Assembly (NCBI RefSeq): GCF_027913035.1
Contig: NZ_CP115775.1
Span: forward strand, 1,550,001 to 1,614,000
DNA length: 64,000 nt
Reading direction: 5' to 3'
From: Paracoccus albus
GTDB taxonomy: Bacteria; Pseudomonadota; Alphaproteobacteria; Rhodobacterales; Rhodobacteraceae
The first letter of the stretch is position 1; every line of letters begins with the position of its first letter. Made by a program: the position numbers and the translations under genes. The notes below the pieces were generated by a model. That model saw only the letters and a program-made list of their open reading frames with translations, was not told the DNA's origin and did not search any database. Of this stretch, positions 37,655 to 48,159 are shown in pieces.

Positions 37655-38941
37655 ATGTCTGCGCCCACGGACCATTCCGATGCTATCCTGCAAAGGGTGA
37701 TGGGGCTTCATCCGAAGATCATCGACCTTTCGCTGGACCGCATGCTGAGGTTGCTTGGCGATCTGGGCAATCCGCAGGACAGATTGCCGCCGGTTATCCA
37801 TATCGCCGGAACGAACGGCAAAGGCTCAACGCTGGCGATGATCCGCGCCGGACTGGAAACCGCTGGCAAGCGTGTCCACGCCTATACCTCGCCACATCTT
37901 GCCCGCTTTCATGAGCGTATTCGGCTGGCCGGCACCCTTATTCCAGAAGCGGAATTGGCCGATATTCTGACCGAGATCGAGGATGTGAATGCAGGCAGGT
38001 CGATCACCTTCTTTGAACTGACGACCGCCGCGGCCTTCCTGGCCTTTGAGCGCCAAGAAGCCGATTTCACCCTGCTGGAAGTGGGATTGGGTGGCAGGCT
38101 GGATGCAACCAATGTTGTAAGCAGCCCAACTCTGACGATCATCACGCCAGTCAGCATCGACCACACCCAATATCTTGGTGATACGCTGCCCGAGATCGCG
38201 GCGGAGAAGGCGGGCATTCTGAAACACGGCGTGCCCTGCATTGTCGGAAAACAGGATGACGCGGCGCTGCAAGTGATTGAGGCTCGCGCAGCGAGACTGT
38301 CATCGCCGCTGATTACCGCCGGTCAGCATTGGCACGCCGCTGCCGATGGGGACGGGATGATCTTTCAGGACGAACGAGGGCTTGTCGATTTGCCTCTCCC
38401 AACTCTGCGTGGTCCGCACCAGATCGACAACGCCGGGACAGCCATCGCTGCGCTGAGAACGCTTGGCTTCGGCGCAGATGAGGCACTGGGTGCCGTGACA
38501 CGTGCGGAATGGCCGGCGCGGATGCAGCGCTTGCGGATGGGGCCGCTTGTGGACATCGCGGCCCAGAACGGGTGTGAACTATGGCTGGATGGCGGGCATA
38601 ATGCCGCCGGTGGTCAGGCGGTTGCGGCGACCCTTGCGGCCATGCCAGAAAGGCCGACGCATCTGATATGCGGCATGTTGAACACGAAAGATGTTGCCGG
38701 TTACTTGCGCCCCCTGGCTGCGGTTGCACAGTCGCTGACCGCTGTCTCCATCCCGCAAGAGCTCAACACCCTGCCCGCAAACGAAACCCGCGCCGCCGCC
38801 GCTTCGGTCGGACTTCCGGCGTCTGAAGCGGATGATGTCACGCAGGCCGTCCGGCGGCTTGCACAGGAAAATCCCGGTGCGCGACTGCTGATTTGCGGAT
38901 CGCTTTATCTGGCAGGTCAGGTTTTGCAAGAGAACGGCTGA
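37655..38941 (+). CDS. folC: Folylpolyglutamate / dihydrofolate synthase
   Basis: 428 residues. Mur-ligase fold. The ATP loop is HIAGTNGKGSTLAMI; the folate and metal-binding features are 'YTSPHLARFHERIR' and 'LLEVGLGGRLDATNVV'. It adds glutamates to folates. The start is ATG 37655; a GTG nine bases earlier is possible. Ligand residues of the C-terminal Rossmann domain ('ELWLDGGHNAAGG') are intact. Confidence 0.94.
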   Translation: MSAPTDHSDAILQRVMGLHPKIIDLSLDRMLRLLGDLGNPQDRLPPVIHIAGTNGKGSTLAMIRAGLETAGKRVHAYTSPHLARFHERIRLAGTLIPEAELADILTEIEDVNAGRSITFFELTTAAAFLAFERQEADFTLLEVGLGGRLDATNVVSSPTLTIITPVSIDHTQYLGDTLPEIAAEKAGILKHGVPCIVGKQDDAALQVIEARAARLSSPLITAGQHWHAAADGDGMIFQDERGLVDLPLPTLRGPHQIDNAGTAIAALRTLGFGADEALGAVTRAEWPARMQRLRMGPLVDIAAQNGCELWLDGGHNAAGGQAVAATLAAMPERPTHLICGMLNTKDVAGYLRPLAAVAQSLTAVSIPQELNTLPANETRAAAASVGLPASEADDVTQAVRRLAQENPGARLLICGSLYLAGQVLQENG

Positions 38942-39105
38942 ACAACTCCCGACCTGCGTCGGCAGGATCGCCGATGTGATTTTTCGAGGTGCCGAAGTAC
39001 GACGTCTTCGGGAATGGCGCCGTTGGACGCCGAGAAATAGCCTCTGCCCCGGAAAGGAAGCCCCAATAGCGCTGAGACCTGCTGACGTGGATTGTTCGTC
39101 ATAAG
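38942..39105 (-). pseudogene. IS200/IS605-type TnpA transposase fragment
   Basis: About 50 codons resemble the C-terminal part of IS200-like HUH transposases: FRGRGYFSASNGAIPEDVV and then LRHLEK, after a 'NPRQQVSALLG' block. Between the blocks the usual ~30 residues are missing, and the catalytic HUH and Tyr parts are absent. It lies directly after folC. Confidence 0.5.
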
Positions 39106-39411
39106 CGAGTGGTTGATGATCCGAAGGACCGGCGACGCGTGCCAACCCGATACGACAGATGCCCCAAGGTCTTCCTCTCGGCAATCGAACTCGCCGCAAC
39201 CGTTATCTGTTGGCTTGAGCCATGGCCCTAGAAGATGCTCTTGGCATGCAATTAGACTGGGGTGGAAAATCTACACCGTTTCAACTTTGCCGACCGGACT
39301 TGCGCTCAAGCCGAAATACCCGCAGGCTACGCGATATACTCTTGCTGTCCGAGTGTGTCGAAGGGTTGCCCGTCTTTTCCGAGAGGGCTTATGCGCTCTC
39401 CTAAGAGCTAT
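39106..39411. other. Region without supported gene
   Basis: No reading frame here has coding character or recognisable motifs. It is bordered by the IS200-like fragment and the IS256 copy, so it is probably disrupted former coding DNA. Confidence 0.4.
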
Positions 39412-40770
39412 GCCCGAAAGTTGGTGACGGCGTTATCAGGCGGCCGGTTGAAGTTGCTTGATGCCGTCGATGAATGCAATGCCCTGAATGATCTCAGGCA
39501 TGCGGTTTGATCCGTCGAGTTTTCGCCATTTGCCCTGCGCTGACATCATCAGTTTGAACGCCATTGCCAGCCCGGTTTTGCGGCTCAAGCAGCCCTTGGT
39601 TTTGCCGGTTCGGTGACGGACGGTGGCGAAGGTGCTTTCGATGGGGTTGGTTGTCCTGATATGTTTCCAGTGTTCCGCAGGGAAGTCATAGAAAGCAAGT
39701 AGCCCCTCGCGGTCCTTGACCAGCTTGGCCACCGCCTTTTCGTATTTCACACCGTAGGTTTCGACGAAGAAGTCGAAGGCAGCGTTGGCCTCGGCCTTCG
39801 TCTCCGCCTGCCAGATATCATGCAGATGGCCCTTGGCTTTGGCCTGGACCGACTTGGGCATCGCATTCAGGACATTTCCGGTTTTGTGGAACCAGCAGCG
39901 CTGTTCACAGGGGTCTCCAAACACCTCGCGCAGGGCTGCCCAGAACCCGAGTGCGCCGTCGCCAACGGCCAGATCGGGTGCGTGAGAAAGGCCGCGTCGC
40001 TTGAGATCGAGGAGCAGCTCACGCCAGCTCTGGGTGCTTTCCCGATAAGCCGTCCGTCAGGCCCAGAATTTCCTTTCGACCCCATTCATCCGCGCCAATG
40101 AGAACCAGGACGCATTGTTTCTCTTCCATTCGTGGCTGGAAATACACGCCGTCCGCCCAGACATAGACGATGCGCCGGGCACTGAGGTCGCGTTTCTGCC
40201 AACGTGCATAATCCTCCCACCAGTCGGCTTTGAGGCGCGAAATCGTGGTGGATGACAGGCCAGCCGCAGTCGGGCCAAGCAGCGCGGCCAGGGCTTCCTG
40301 GAAATCACCCGTGGAAATGCCCTTCAAATAGAGCCAGGGCAGCAATTCCTCGACGGATTTGGCCTTGCGTAGATACGGCGGCAGGATCGACGAGGTGAAG
40401 CGCACCTTCTCAGCCTGCTCACCGCGGTCCCGAACGCGCGGCACTTTCACGGCCACAGGGCCGACGCCGGTCATGACCTCGCGCTCTGGCAAGTGGCCAT
40501 GTCGGACGACCCGAGCATGCCCCATCGGTGTCCTGTCATCGGCAAACTGCGCAAGCAACGCGCCAAGCTCAGCCTCAAGCGCCTGTTCGATCAATTGCCG
40601 CGCTCCAGACCGGATCAGGTCGGTGAGCGGATCGGCGGAAAATCCGGATGGATCAGGCAAGCCGGTGATGGTATCTTCTCTCATGTGGCATATCCCTTTC
40701 TCTACGAGAATTGACGGCGTCTTGAACACCGCCATGATATGCCGCCCCTCAGGGGCCATCACCAACTTTC
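39412..40770 (-). mobile_element. IS256-family insertion sequence, one frameshift
   Basis: About 1.36 kb. The ends share the inverted core GAAAGTTGGTGA(C/T)GGC (left near 39417, right near 40769), and AGCTAT is present on both outer sides (39406-39411 and 40771-40776), possibly part of the target duplication. It contains one transposase gene on the minus strand. Confidence 0.75.
39436..40684 (-). pseudogene. IS256-family (mutator-type) transposase, frameshifted
   Basis: The frame from ATG 40684 (MREDTITGLPDP) runs with the family signatures 'VPRVRDRGEQAEKVRFTS' and 'YVWADGVYFQ' (first catalytic Asp) until GLTDG. There one extra A on the plus strand (near 40047) breaks the frame. After it the family sequence goes on in another frame with 'VGDGALGFW' (second Asp) and 'NPIESTFATVRHRT' (Glu) to the normal end. 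All three DDE residues survive, so a single base separates it from an intact gene. Confidence 0.85.
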
Positions 40771-41229
40771 AGCTATTCCTCCTACCGCAGCTTAAAACCG
40801 ACATTATGTGTCAAGGTCTCCCCAGCGGATTGCCATTGTCCAAATCGGATCGCCATGTCCGATTGAAAAATGCCAAAGTCGCTTGCGAAAACGCTATGAT
40901 GAGTAATTACGGCGCATCGTTAAACATTAAAAGATCGTCTCAGCTAGGCCTCTGTTGCATGCTGCAAGGACCCGATCCATATTCCCGCCACGCCGAGATA
41001 GCGCTATGAAACGTTTCAAGGCTTGGCCATTCAGAGCCTCTACAGATTGCATCCAGTTCTGTCAGCTTGAGTTCCCCTACACTTGCTGTCCTTTCTCATG
41101 AGGAACGTCTAAGAAGGATGCAGGTGCTGAAGGTACAAATTATCTCAATTATTATATTGAAATGATTGTGCTTTTTTGCCCTCCCGAAGTATCTGCTGGT
41201 GCGCAAATCCAAAAAAGGAGAGACGGATC
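40771..41229. other. 459-bp AT-richer region without supported gene
   Basis: I see no coding frame. A segment near 40949 (GGCCTCTGTTGCATGCTGCA) looks like the terminus of an old insertion sequence. The last part holds the promoter and AGGAGA site of the next gene. Confidence 0.4.
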
Positions 41230-41541
41230 ATGCGAACATCAGTAATAGCTCTGTTCTTGATCGGATCTGCAACGCCAACAATCGCTGGCTGCGTAGGACC
41301 GGTCATTGGCGGTGTATGCAAGGGCGCGTACGTCAACAGTCAGTCGGTCGGGCAATCTGCTACAGACACTAATGACTATATAGGTTCGTCCGGAAACCGA
41401 TACCAATACGATTTGAACAACCCGAGCGATCGGATAGAGTATTCTATCGATACGGAGGCCCAACTCAGAGATGCCATAGGCTCAAATATTGGACGCGACT
41501 ATGACCAGTCTCTTGGACAAAATGGCGGAGGCATCTGGTAG
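41230..41541 (+). CDS. Small predicted lipoprotein
   Basis: 103 residues. The short signal peptide (MRTSVIALFLIGSATPT) ends in a lipobox-like IAGC, so the mature protein would begin with lipidated Cys. The rest is polar and Gly/Asn/Asp/Ser-rich (NRYQYDLNNPSDRIEYS). ATG 41230 is chosen for the strong AAGGAGAG site 8 bases upstream. It is lower in GC than its neighbours and borders IS sequence, so horizontal transfer is likely. Function unknown. Confidence 0.6.
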   Translation: MRTSVIALFLIGSATPTIAGCVGPVIGGVCKGAYVNSQSVGQSATDTNDYIGSSGNRYQYDLNNPSDRIEYSIDTEAQLRDAIGSNIGRDYDQSLGQNGGGIW

Positions 41542-41617
41542 ACGGCCCAACACCCACTTGAATATCATATAAGTATGAGAGATGGGCAGAGGTTGCCTTT
41601 TTATCTGTGACCTCTGA

Positions 41618-43417
41618 CTACCCATCCATCTTCAACGCCTGAATAAACGCCGTCTGCGGGATCTCTACCTTCCCGAACTGGCGCATTTTCTTCTTACCGG
41701 CCTTCTGCTTCTCCAGAAGCTTTTTCTTACGCGTCGCATCACCGCCATAGCACTTTGCGGTCACGTCCTTGCGCATGGCGCTCAGGGTTTCACGCGCGAT
41801 GACGCGCGAGCCAATCGCCGCCTGAATCGGGATTTTGAACATGTGGCGCGGGATCAGCTCTTTCAGCTTTTCGACCATCACCCGGCCCCGCGATTCCGCG
41901 CGGTCGCGGTGGACCATGATCGACAGCGCGTCGACGGGTTCGTCATTCACCAGGATCGACATCTTGACCAGATAATCCTCGCGATATTCGCTGATCTGGT
42001 AATCGAATGACGCATAACCCTTGGTCACCGATTTCAGGCGGTCGTAGAAATCGAACACGACTTCCGCCAGCGGCAGGTCATAGACAACCATCGCCCGCTG
42101 CCCGGCATAGGTCAGGTCAAGCTGGATGCCGCGCCGGTCCTGGCACAGTTTCAACACATCGCCCAGATATTCGTCCGGAACCATGATCGTGGCCTTGATG
42201 CGCGGCTCTTCGATATGATCGACCAGAGTCAGGTCGGGCATATCGGCGGGATTGTGCAATTCCCGCACCTCGCCGTCGCGCATATGCAGGCGGAACACGA
42301 CCGAGGGCGCGGTGGTGATCAGGTCCAGATCATATTCGCGTTCCAGCCGGTCGCGGATGACCTCCAGATGCAGCAGCCCGAGGAAGCCGCATCGGAAGCC
42401 GAAGCCAAGCGCTGCCGAGGTCTCCATCTCATAGCTGAAGCTGGCATCGTTCAGGGCAAGCTTTTCGATGGCGTCGCGCAGGGCCTCGAAATCATTGGCA
42501 TCGACCGGGAACAGACCGCAGAACACCACCGGCTGCGCGGGTTTGAAGCCCGGCAGGGGTTTTTCGGTAGGCTTTTTCTCGTGGGTGATCGTATCGCCGA
42601 CGCGGGTGTCGCGGACCTGCTTGATCGACGCGGTAAAGACGCCGATCTCGCCCGGACCAAGTTCGGGGATGTCCTTCATCGCAGGCGTCAGAACGGCCAG
42701 CTTGTCCAGCCGATAGGTCGCGCCGGTCTGCATCATCTTGACCTGATCGCCCTTGCGGATGACGCCATCCATGACGCGGATCATCACGACAACGCCCAGA
42801 TAGGGGTCATACCAGCTGTCCACCAGCATGGCCTTCAACGCCGCATCGCGGTCGCCCTTGGGCGCGGGCAGACGCGTCACGATGGCCTCCAGCACATCGG
42901 GAATGCCAAGGCCGGTCTTCGCGGAAATCGGCACCGCGTCGGAGGCATCGATGCCGATCACGTCTTCGATGTTTTCCTTGACGCGGTCGGGCTCTGCCGC
43001 CGGCAGGTCGATCTTGTTGAGGACCGGGACGATCTCATGATCCGCATCGATGGCCTGATAGACATTGGCCAGCGTCTGCGCCTCAACCCCCTGCGACGCA
43101 TCCACCACCAGCAGCGAGCCTTCGACCGCCCGCATCGACCGGCTGACCTCATAGGCGAAATCGACATGGCCGGGCGTGTCGATGAGGTTCAGGATATAGG
43201 TCTGCCCGTCTTTCGCGGGATAGGCGATCCGCACGGTGTTGGCCTTGATGGTGATGCCACGTTCACGCTCAATATCCATGCTGTCCAGCAACTGGGCCTT
43301 CATGTCGCGCTCAGCGACCGTCCCTGTCAACTGGATCAGCCTGTCGGCCAGCGTGGATTTACCGTGGTCGATATGCGCCACGATGGAGAAATTGCGGATG
43401 AGGTTCAGGTCGGTCAT
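41618..43417 (-). CDS. lepA: Elongation factor 4 (LepA)
   Basis: 599 residues, the exact family size. Ribosome-associated GTPase. GTPase motifs: [14 protein letters not shown] (G1), DTPGHVDF (G3), NKIDLP (G4). The LepA-specific C-terminal domain with '[20 protein letters not shown]' is complete. ATG 43417 ([10 protein letters not shown]) is preferred to the upstream TTG and ATG codons. Confidence 0.96.
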   Translation of the reverse strand: MTDLNLIRNFSIVAHIDHGKSTLADRLIQLTGTVAERDMKAQLLDSMDIERERGITIKANTVRIAYPAKDGQTYILNLIDTPGHVDFAYEVSRSMRAVEGSLLVVDASQGVEAQTLANVYQAIDADHEIVPVLNKIDLPAAEPDRVKENIEDVIGIDASDAVPISAKTGLGIPDVLEAIVTRLPAPKGDRDAALKAMLVDSWYDPYLGVVVMIRVMDGVIRKGDQVKMMQTGATYRLDKLAVLTPAMKDIPELGPGEIGVFTASIKQVRDTRVGDTITHEKKPTEKPLPGFKPAQPVVFCGLFPVDANDFEALRDAIEKLALNDASFSYEMETSAALGFGFRCGFLGLLHLEVIRDRLEREYDLDLITTAPSVVFRLHMRDGEVRELHNPADMPDLTLVDHIEEPRIKATIMVPDEYLGDVLKLCQDRRGIQLDLTYAGQRAMVVYDLPLAEVVFDFYDRLKSVTKGYASFDYQISEYREDYLVKMSILVNDEPVDALSIMVHRDRAESRGRVMVEKLKELIPRHMFKIPIQAAIGSRVIARETLSAMRKDVTAKCYGGDATRKKKLLEKQKAGKKKMRQFGKVEIPQTAFIQALKMDG

Positions 43418-43632
43418 GCGCCGCATATACAAGGCCACGCGACCCGCTGGAAGAGGGATTCAGGCGGCACCCCCTTGCGCGTTCGGCCCGACATCAGATC
43501 GCGCTCGGGCGGCATGTCGTTATTCGCCGTTTTCGTCGCAGGATCAAACTCATCTGACATGACCAGAGGTCACTGCGGGGTTTACTCTGTCCCGTGCGCG
43601 AAGGATCATCGGCGCGTGTGAAGGAGAGCCAG

Positions 43633-45336
43633 ATGACCAGAATCCCCCAGGCGCCGCTTGAAACCCGCATCGCTCAGGGCAAAGGCGATGAACGGGCCGA
43701 TCTGGTGCTGAAAGGCGGCGTGCTCTGGTGCATGGTCACGGGCGCACGCATCCAGGGAGATGTGGCTATCTGCGGTGACACCATCGTCGGTATCGGCGCA
43801 GCTTATAAAGGCAAACAAGAGATCGACGTCACCGGCGCGGTGCTGGTGCCGGGGTTCATCGACACCCATCTGCATATCGAAAGCTCTTGTGTGACGCCCG
43901 CTGAATTCGACCGCTGCGTGACACGACATGGTGTGACCACCGCGATCTGTGATCCGCATGAGATTGCAAACGTGACCGGCGCGGCTGGCATCCGCTATTT
44001 CCTCGATGCATCCGAAAATATGGTGATGAGCCTGCGCGTGAACCTGTCCTCATGCGTGCCATCTTCGCCGATGGAAACATCAGGGGCGACGTTGAACGCG
44101 GCTGACTTGATGGACCTGGCGGATCACCCCGCCGTCGTCGGGCTGGCAGAGTTCATGAACTATCCCGGCGTGATAAACCGCAGTCCAGACTGCATGGAAA
44201 AGCTGACGGCCTTCGCGGGCCAGCATATAGACGGTCACGCCCCGCTTCTGTCGGGCCGTGACCTCAACGCCTATATCACCGCCGGCATCCGCACTGAACA
44301 TGAGGCGACGACCGCCACAGAGGCCATCGAAAAGCTGCAAAAGGGGATGCGTATCCTGATCCGCGAAGGTTCTGTTTCGAAGGATCTGGATGCACTTGCA
44401 CCCGCGCTGACCCCGCTGACCGCACCCTATATGTGCCTGTGCACCGACGACCGGAACCCTTTGGACATTGCCGAAGAAGGGCACCTCGACAGCATGATCC
44501 GCAGACTGATCGGTCACGGTTGCGACCCGCTTGCCGTTTATCGCGCGGCATCACTTTCGGGTGCCGAGGCTTTTGGACTGAAGGATCGCGGCCAGATTGC
44601 GCCCGGCAAAAGGGCCGATATCGTCGTTCTGGATGACGTGCAAACCTGCCGCATCCGGCAAGTGATCTGCGGTGGTCACGTTGTGAAGCCCGAAAATTTC
44701 GAAAGCACCGCAACGCCAGAACCCGTTGGCCTCCACTCTATTCGCATTCCATCAATCGGTCCCGAGAGCTTCCGCCTTCCCGGATCGGGCGAAACACCCG
44801 TAATCGGCATCCAGCCCGGTCGCATCCTCACGGATCACCTTGTTCGCGACATACCAGCGACGAACGGTGACCGAGCCCCCGACCTTCGCAAGGATCAGGC
44901 CCGCATCTCCATCGTCGAACGTCACGGAAGAAACGGGAATATCGCCAACGGGTTCGTGACTGGTTTCGGGATGAAAGCCGGTGCCATCGGTTCGACGGTT
45001 TGTCATGACCACCACAATATGGCGCTTGTCGGGATCGACTACGCCGATATGGCCCTCGCCGCAAAAAGGCTTGCGGAGATCGGCGGCGGCTTCATCGTCG
45101 TGCGTGACGGCGAGATCACGGCCGAGCTGTCCCTGCCCATCGCCGGGCTGATGAGCGATCAGCGCTTTGAACAGGTCCACGATGCCCTTGTGTCGCTGCG
45201 CAAGGCGGCGCGCGATCTGGGCGTCGTGCTGCATGAACCCTTCCTGCAACTCGCCTTTCTCGCCCTGCCCGTGATCCCGCACCTGAAGATAACCGATTAC
45301 GGCATGATCGACGTCGACCGGTTCGGCGTGATCTGA
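43633..45336 (+). CDS. ade: Adenine deaminase
   Basis: 567 residues. Amidohydrolase-superfamily enzyme that converts adenine to hypoxanthine in purine salvage. Metal site motifs: [12 protein letters not shown], '[11 protein letters not shown]', DGHAPLLSG and '[17 protein letters not shown]'. The C-terminal domain specific to Ade (about 410-567) has '[17 protein letters not shown]'. ATG 43633 follows AAGGAGAG. Confidence 0.94.
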   Translation: MTRIPQAPLETRIAQGKGDERADLVLKGGVLWCMVTGARIQGDVAICGDTIVGIGAAYKGKQEIDVTGAVLVPGFIDTHLHIESSCVTPAEFDRCVTRHGVTTAICDPHEIANVTGAAGIRYFLDASENMVMSLRVNLSSCVPSSPMETSGATLNAADLMDLADHPAVVGLAEFMNYPGVINRSPDCMEKLTAFAGQHIDGHAPLLSGRDLNAYITAGIRTEHEATTATEAIEKLQKGMRILIREGSVSKDLDALAPALTPLTAPYMCLCTDDRNPLDIAEEGHLDSMIRRLIGHGCDPLAVYRAASLSGAEAFGLKDRGQIAPGKRADIVVLDDVQTCRIRQVICGGHVVKPENFESTATPEPVGLHSIRIPSIGPESFRLPGSGETPVIGIQPGRILTDHLVRDIPATNGDRAPDLRKDQARISIVERHGRNGNIANGFVTGFGMKAGAIGSTVCHDHHNMALVGIDYADMALAAKRLAEIGGGFIVVRDGEITAELSLPIAGLMSDQRFEQVHDALVSLRKAARDLGVVLHEPFLQLAFLALPVIPHLKITDYGMIDVDRFGVI

Positions 45337-45559
45337 ACCCGATCCGCGTCACACCGCGTAAGTGATTCGCTAATCCCGACATGCCGCGCGCAGGCCCGAC
45401 ACAACATATCGTCGCTTCGCCCCGCTCACACGCGATCACTTCGACCAATGCGCTGATTGAGCGGACGACCCATTCTTGTTACTCTCATTTCAGAGGGGCG
45501 GAGATCACTGTCCCCAAGAAGGCCGGCAAGGCAACTCAGGCAGAACCGAGGAGACAGAG

Positions 45560-45859
45560 ATGAATCGCATTCTCATCGCCGCAGCGGCGATCGTGCTGAC
45601 CACCCCATTGGCAATGGCTGGCCCAATCGACAGCGCTTGCGTTCGTTCCGAACGCGGTGCGCGTCAGCAGGCCCTCTGCGGCTGCGTACAACAGGTCGCC
45701 AACCAGATGCTGTCGCGCTCGGATCAGCGCCTGGCCGCATCCTTCTTCCGCGACCCCCACAAGGCGCAGGTCGTTCGTATGTCGAAGCGCGATTCCGACA
45801 ACGCCTTCTGGTCCCGCTACAAAGCATTCGCAGGCGCAGCCGAATCCTACTGCCGCTGA
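45560..45859 (+). CDS. Small secreted Cys-containing protein
   Basis: 99 residues. Signal peptide MNRILIAAAAIVLTTPLAMA with an AMA cleavage site. The mature part of about 79 residues has Cys in SACVRSERG, in LCGC and at the C-terminus (SYC), an even number suited to two periplasmic disulfides. It resembles small conserved Rhodobacterales proteins of unknown role. A GAGGAGA site precedes the ATG. The stop is 1 base before cobB, so the two are co-transcribed. Confidence 0.7.
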   Translation: MNRILIAAAAIVLTTPLAMAGPIDSACVRSERGARQQALCGCVQQVANQMLSRSDQRLAASFFRDPHKAQVVRMSKRDSDNAFWSRYKAFAGAAESYCR

Positions 45860-45860
45860 T

Positions 45861-46538
45861 ATGCGCATTGTCGTCCTGACCGGCGCGGGGATTTCCGCCG
45901 AAAGCGGACTGCGCACCTTCCGCGCCGAGGACGGCCTCTGGGAGGATCACCGGGTTGAAGATGTCGCCACGCCAGAGGCATTCTCGCGCGATCCGGTTCT
46001 GGTCCACCGCTTCTATAACGCACGCCGTGCCGCTGTCGCAGATGCGCAGCCCAATGCCGCCCACCACGCTCTTGCCGATCTGGCACGTAAACACGATCTG
46101 ACCCTTGTGACGCAGAACGTGGACGATCTTCATGAACGCGGCGGATCGCCCTATGTGATCCACATGCATGGCGAAGTGAAGCGCGCCCTTTGCGCATCAT
46201 GCGGCCATCGCTGGCCCAGCCCGCTTGTGATGGATGTGACGACGCCCTGCCCCGCCTGCGCCAATCTGACCGCGCGGCCCGATATCGTCTGGTTCGGGGA
46301 AATGCCGTATCACATGGATGAGATTTCCGAAGAACTCGAACGCGCCGATCTCTTCGCGGCCATCGGCACATCGGGCAATGTCTATCCCGCCGCCGGTTTC
46401 GTCCAGCTCGCCCGTCAGTTCCGCGCACATTGCGTCGAACTGAACCTTGACCGTTCGTCAGTCAGCCGCAATTTCCACGAACATCTGACCGGCCCAGCCA
46501 CGCAGATCGTGCCGGAATGGGTGGCGAGACTGGATTAA
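45861..46538 (+). CDS. cobB: NAD-dependent protein deacylase, class III sirtuin
   Basis: 225 residues. NAD site: GAGISAESGLRTFR; 'TQNVDDLHERGG'; catalytic His in IHMHGEV. The zinc Cys pairs are CASC and CPAC. The YxxR signature (FYNARR) marks class III enzymes that remove succinyl and malonyl as well as acetyl groups. It begins just after the small secreted-protein gene and converges on cysE with a 4-base overlap. The product probably tunes metabolic enzymes such as acetyl-CoA synthetase. Confidence 0.93.
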   Translation: MRIVVLTGAGISAESGLRTFRAEDGLWEDHRVEDVATPEAFSRDPVLVHRFYNARRAAVADAQPNAAHHALADLARKHDLTLVTQNVDDLHERGGSPYVIHMHGEVKRALCASCGHRWPSPLVMDVTTPCPACANLTARPDIVWFGEMPYHMDEISEELERADLFAAIGTSGNVYPAAGFVQLARQFRAHCVELNLDRSSVSRNFHEHLTGPATQIVPEWVARLD

Positions 46539-47380
46539 CCCTCGTCCTCGTCCATTCCGGTGACGTTGATCAGGTGATCCATTGCGAAAGCCGGATCGGT
46601 GCAACCCGCATCGCCCATGATCTTTGCCGGAACGCCCGCGACGGTCTTGCAGGGCGGTACGTCGGACAGGACAACAGAACCTGCAGCAATACGGCTGCAA
46701 CGTCCGACGGTGATATTGCCCAGAACCTTCGCGCCCGCTCCGATGAGCACACCATTGCCGATCTTCGGATGCCGGTCGCCATCCGCCTTGCCGGTCCCGC
46801 CAAGCGTCACCGAATGCAGCATCGAAACATTGTCGCCGACCACAGCCGTTTCCCCGATCACGATGGAATGGGCGTGATCCATCATCACCCCCTTGCCGAC
46901 CCGAGCGGCGGGGTGAATATCGACACCAAACGCTTCCGAGCAGCGCATCTGTACGAAATAGGCCATATCGCGCCGCCCCTCCGTCCACAGCCAATGACCG
47001 ATGCGATAGGCTTGCAGGGCCTGAAACCCTTTGAAGAAAAGGAAGGGCTGCATCAGGCGATGGGTCGCCGGATCACGCTCGTAAACTGCCCGCAGATCAG
47101 CCTCCGCCGCCAGCACCAGCTCTGGGCGAGAGGCATAGGCGGAATCCGCGATCTCGCGCAGAAGCTGCGCGCTCATTTCACCCGAGGACAGTTTCATCGC
47201 GAAACGATAGGCAAGCGCGGATTGCAGATTGCCATGATGCAGCAGCCCGGCATGGATCAGCGCACCCAACAGGGGTTCCTGCGCAATCGCCTCGCGGGCC
47301 TCTGCACATATCTGCGACCACATACGGGCACCGCCAAGCGGTGCCACGTCCAGTGTTTCGGCTTTCGCGGGACTGTTCAT
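46535..47380 (-). CDS. cysE: Serine O-acetyltransferase
   Basis: 281 residues. It makes O-acetylserine for cysteine synthesis. An N-terminal helical domain (about 20-140) precedes the left-handed beta-helix with 'VDIHPAARVGKGVMMDHAHS' (catalytic Asp-His), IVIGETAVVGDNV and 'GNGVLIGAGAKVLGNITVG'. The C-terminus ends in an acidic MDEDEG. It lies 65 bp downstream of the last GTA-cluster gene with no terminator between, so read-through from the GTA is possible. Confidence 0.94.
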   Translation of the reverse strand: MNSPAKAETLDVAPLGGARMWSQICAEAREAIAQEPLLGALIHAGLLHHGNLQSALAYRFAMKLSSGEMSAQLLREIADSAYASRPELVLAAEADLRAVYERDPATHRLMQPFLFFKGFQALQAYRIGHWLWTEGRRDMAYFVQMRCSEAFGVDIHPAARVGKGVMMDHAHSIVIGETAVVGDNVSMLHSVTLGGTGKADGDRHPKIGNGVLIGAGAKVLGNITVGRCSRIAAGSVVLSDVPPCKTVAGVPAKIMGDAGCTDPAFAMDHLINVTGMDEDEG

Positions 47381-47445
47381 GCGCGACTCCTTTGTTCGCA
47401 GATTAGCGCAAAGCCGCAGCGCAGAAAACCCGTCGGATCGCGACG

Positions 47446-48159
47446 CTACGACGGCAGGCCTACCTCCAGCCAATGCGCCGCAATCCGCAACTTGCCGCCC
47501 GTGAAATCGCCACCTTCTGCCGTCAAAATAACAGGTTCGGGCGACCAATAGGTCATTGGCTGCGACAACATACCCCGCGCCCATGACCCCTGCCCCAGAC
47601 CCAATGACGAACCAAATCGGTCAAGCGCGCCTGCCGTCCCCATCTGCCAGCTTGACAGCGTGCCGGTGATCGTTTCGGACACTCGCGCGGTCAACCCGAT
47701 CACCATGGCGGCATGGGGGATCACCAGATCGGTAGAAACGCTCTGCCCGGCAGTAATCACCACATCCGTCTCAACGCAACGTGCCAGCAGACCCGCGCCT
47801 GATGACCCAAGCGTCAAAGCACCGACCGCCCAGCCCGAGCCGTCATGGATTGCAGGCGCAGCTGCATCCACCACAAACGCACGCATCCCGGCGCGCGCCG
47901 CGGCAAACACCCAGCCACCGTTGGAGGCGATTGCCAATTCGCCCTCATGACCAGCCCACGCGCCTTCGGCACCCACGGGTAGCGCAAAACAACTGCCTTC
48001 GACCGCCGCCAGTGGCGGAACGATCCGGCTAATGCTCTGCAAGGCAAGGTTCACCAGCCCGTCCAACCGGGCAAGCGCCTCGTTCACGGTCACATGTTTT
48101 TGCGCCTGCGATGGCTGAAGCAGAGGCAGGCCAAGACGCTGAGTCATATGTTCGGTCAT
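47446..48159 (-). CDS. DUF2793 protein at the GTA 3' end
   Basis: 237 residues. N-terminal DUF2793 block ('LGLPLLQPSQAQKHVTVNEA', 'LDGLVNLALQS') with a beta-rich, Gly/Ala-rich remainder. DUF2793 proteins occur at the ends of GTA and phage tail modules and are thought to be tail-tip or fibre parts. Its ATG overlaps the stop of the large host-contact gene (TGATG), so it is coupled to it. A possible ATG four codons later begins MTQRLG. Confidence 0.75.
   Translation of the reverse strand: MTEHMTQRLGLPLLQPSQAQKHVTVNEALARLDGLVNLALQSISRIVPPLAAVEGSCFALPVGAEGAWAGHEGELAIASNGGWVFAAARAGMRAFVVDAAAPAIHDGSGWAVGALTLGSSGAGLLARCVETDVVITAGQSVSTDLVIPHAAMVIGLTARVSETITGTLSSWQMGTAGALDRFGSSLGLGQGSWARGMLSQPMTYWSPEPVILTAEGGDFTGGKLRIAAHWLEVGLPS

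Noticed and set aside
42215..43621. 468-codon plus-strand ORF opposite lepA
   Set aside because: Antisense of lepA, whose GTPase motifs and exact length are conserved; composition is His/Arg/Gly-skewed.
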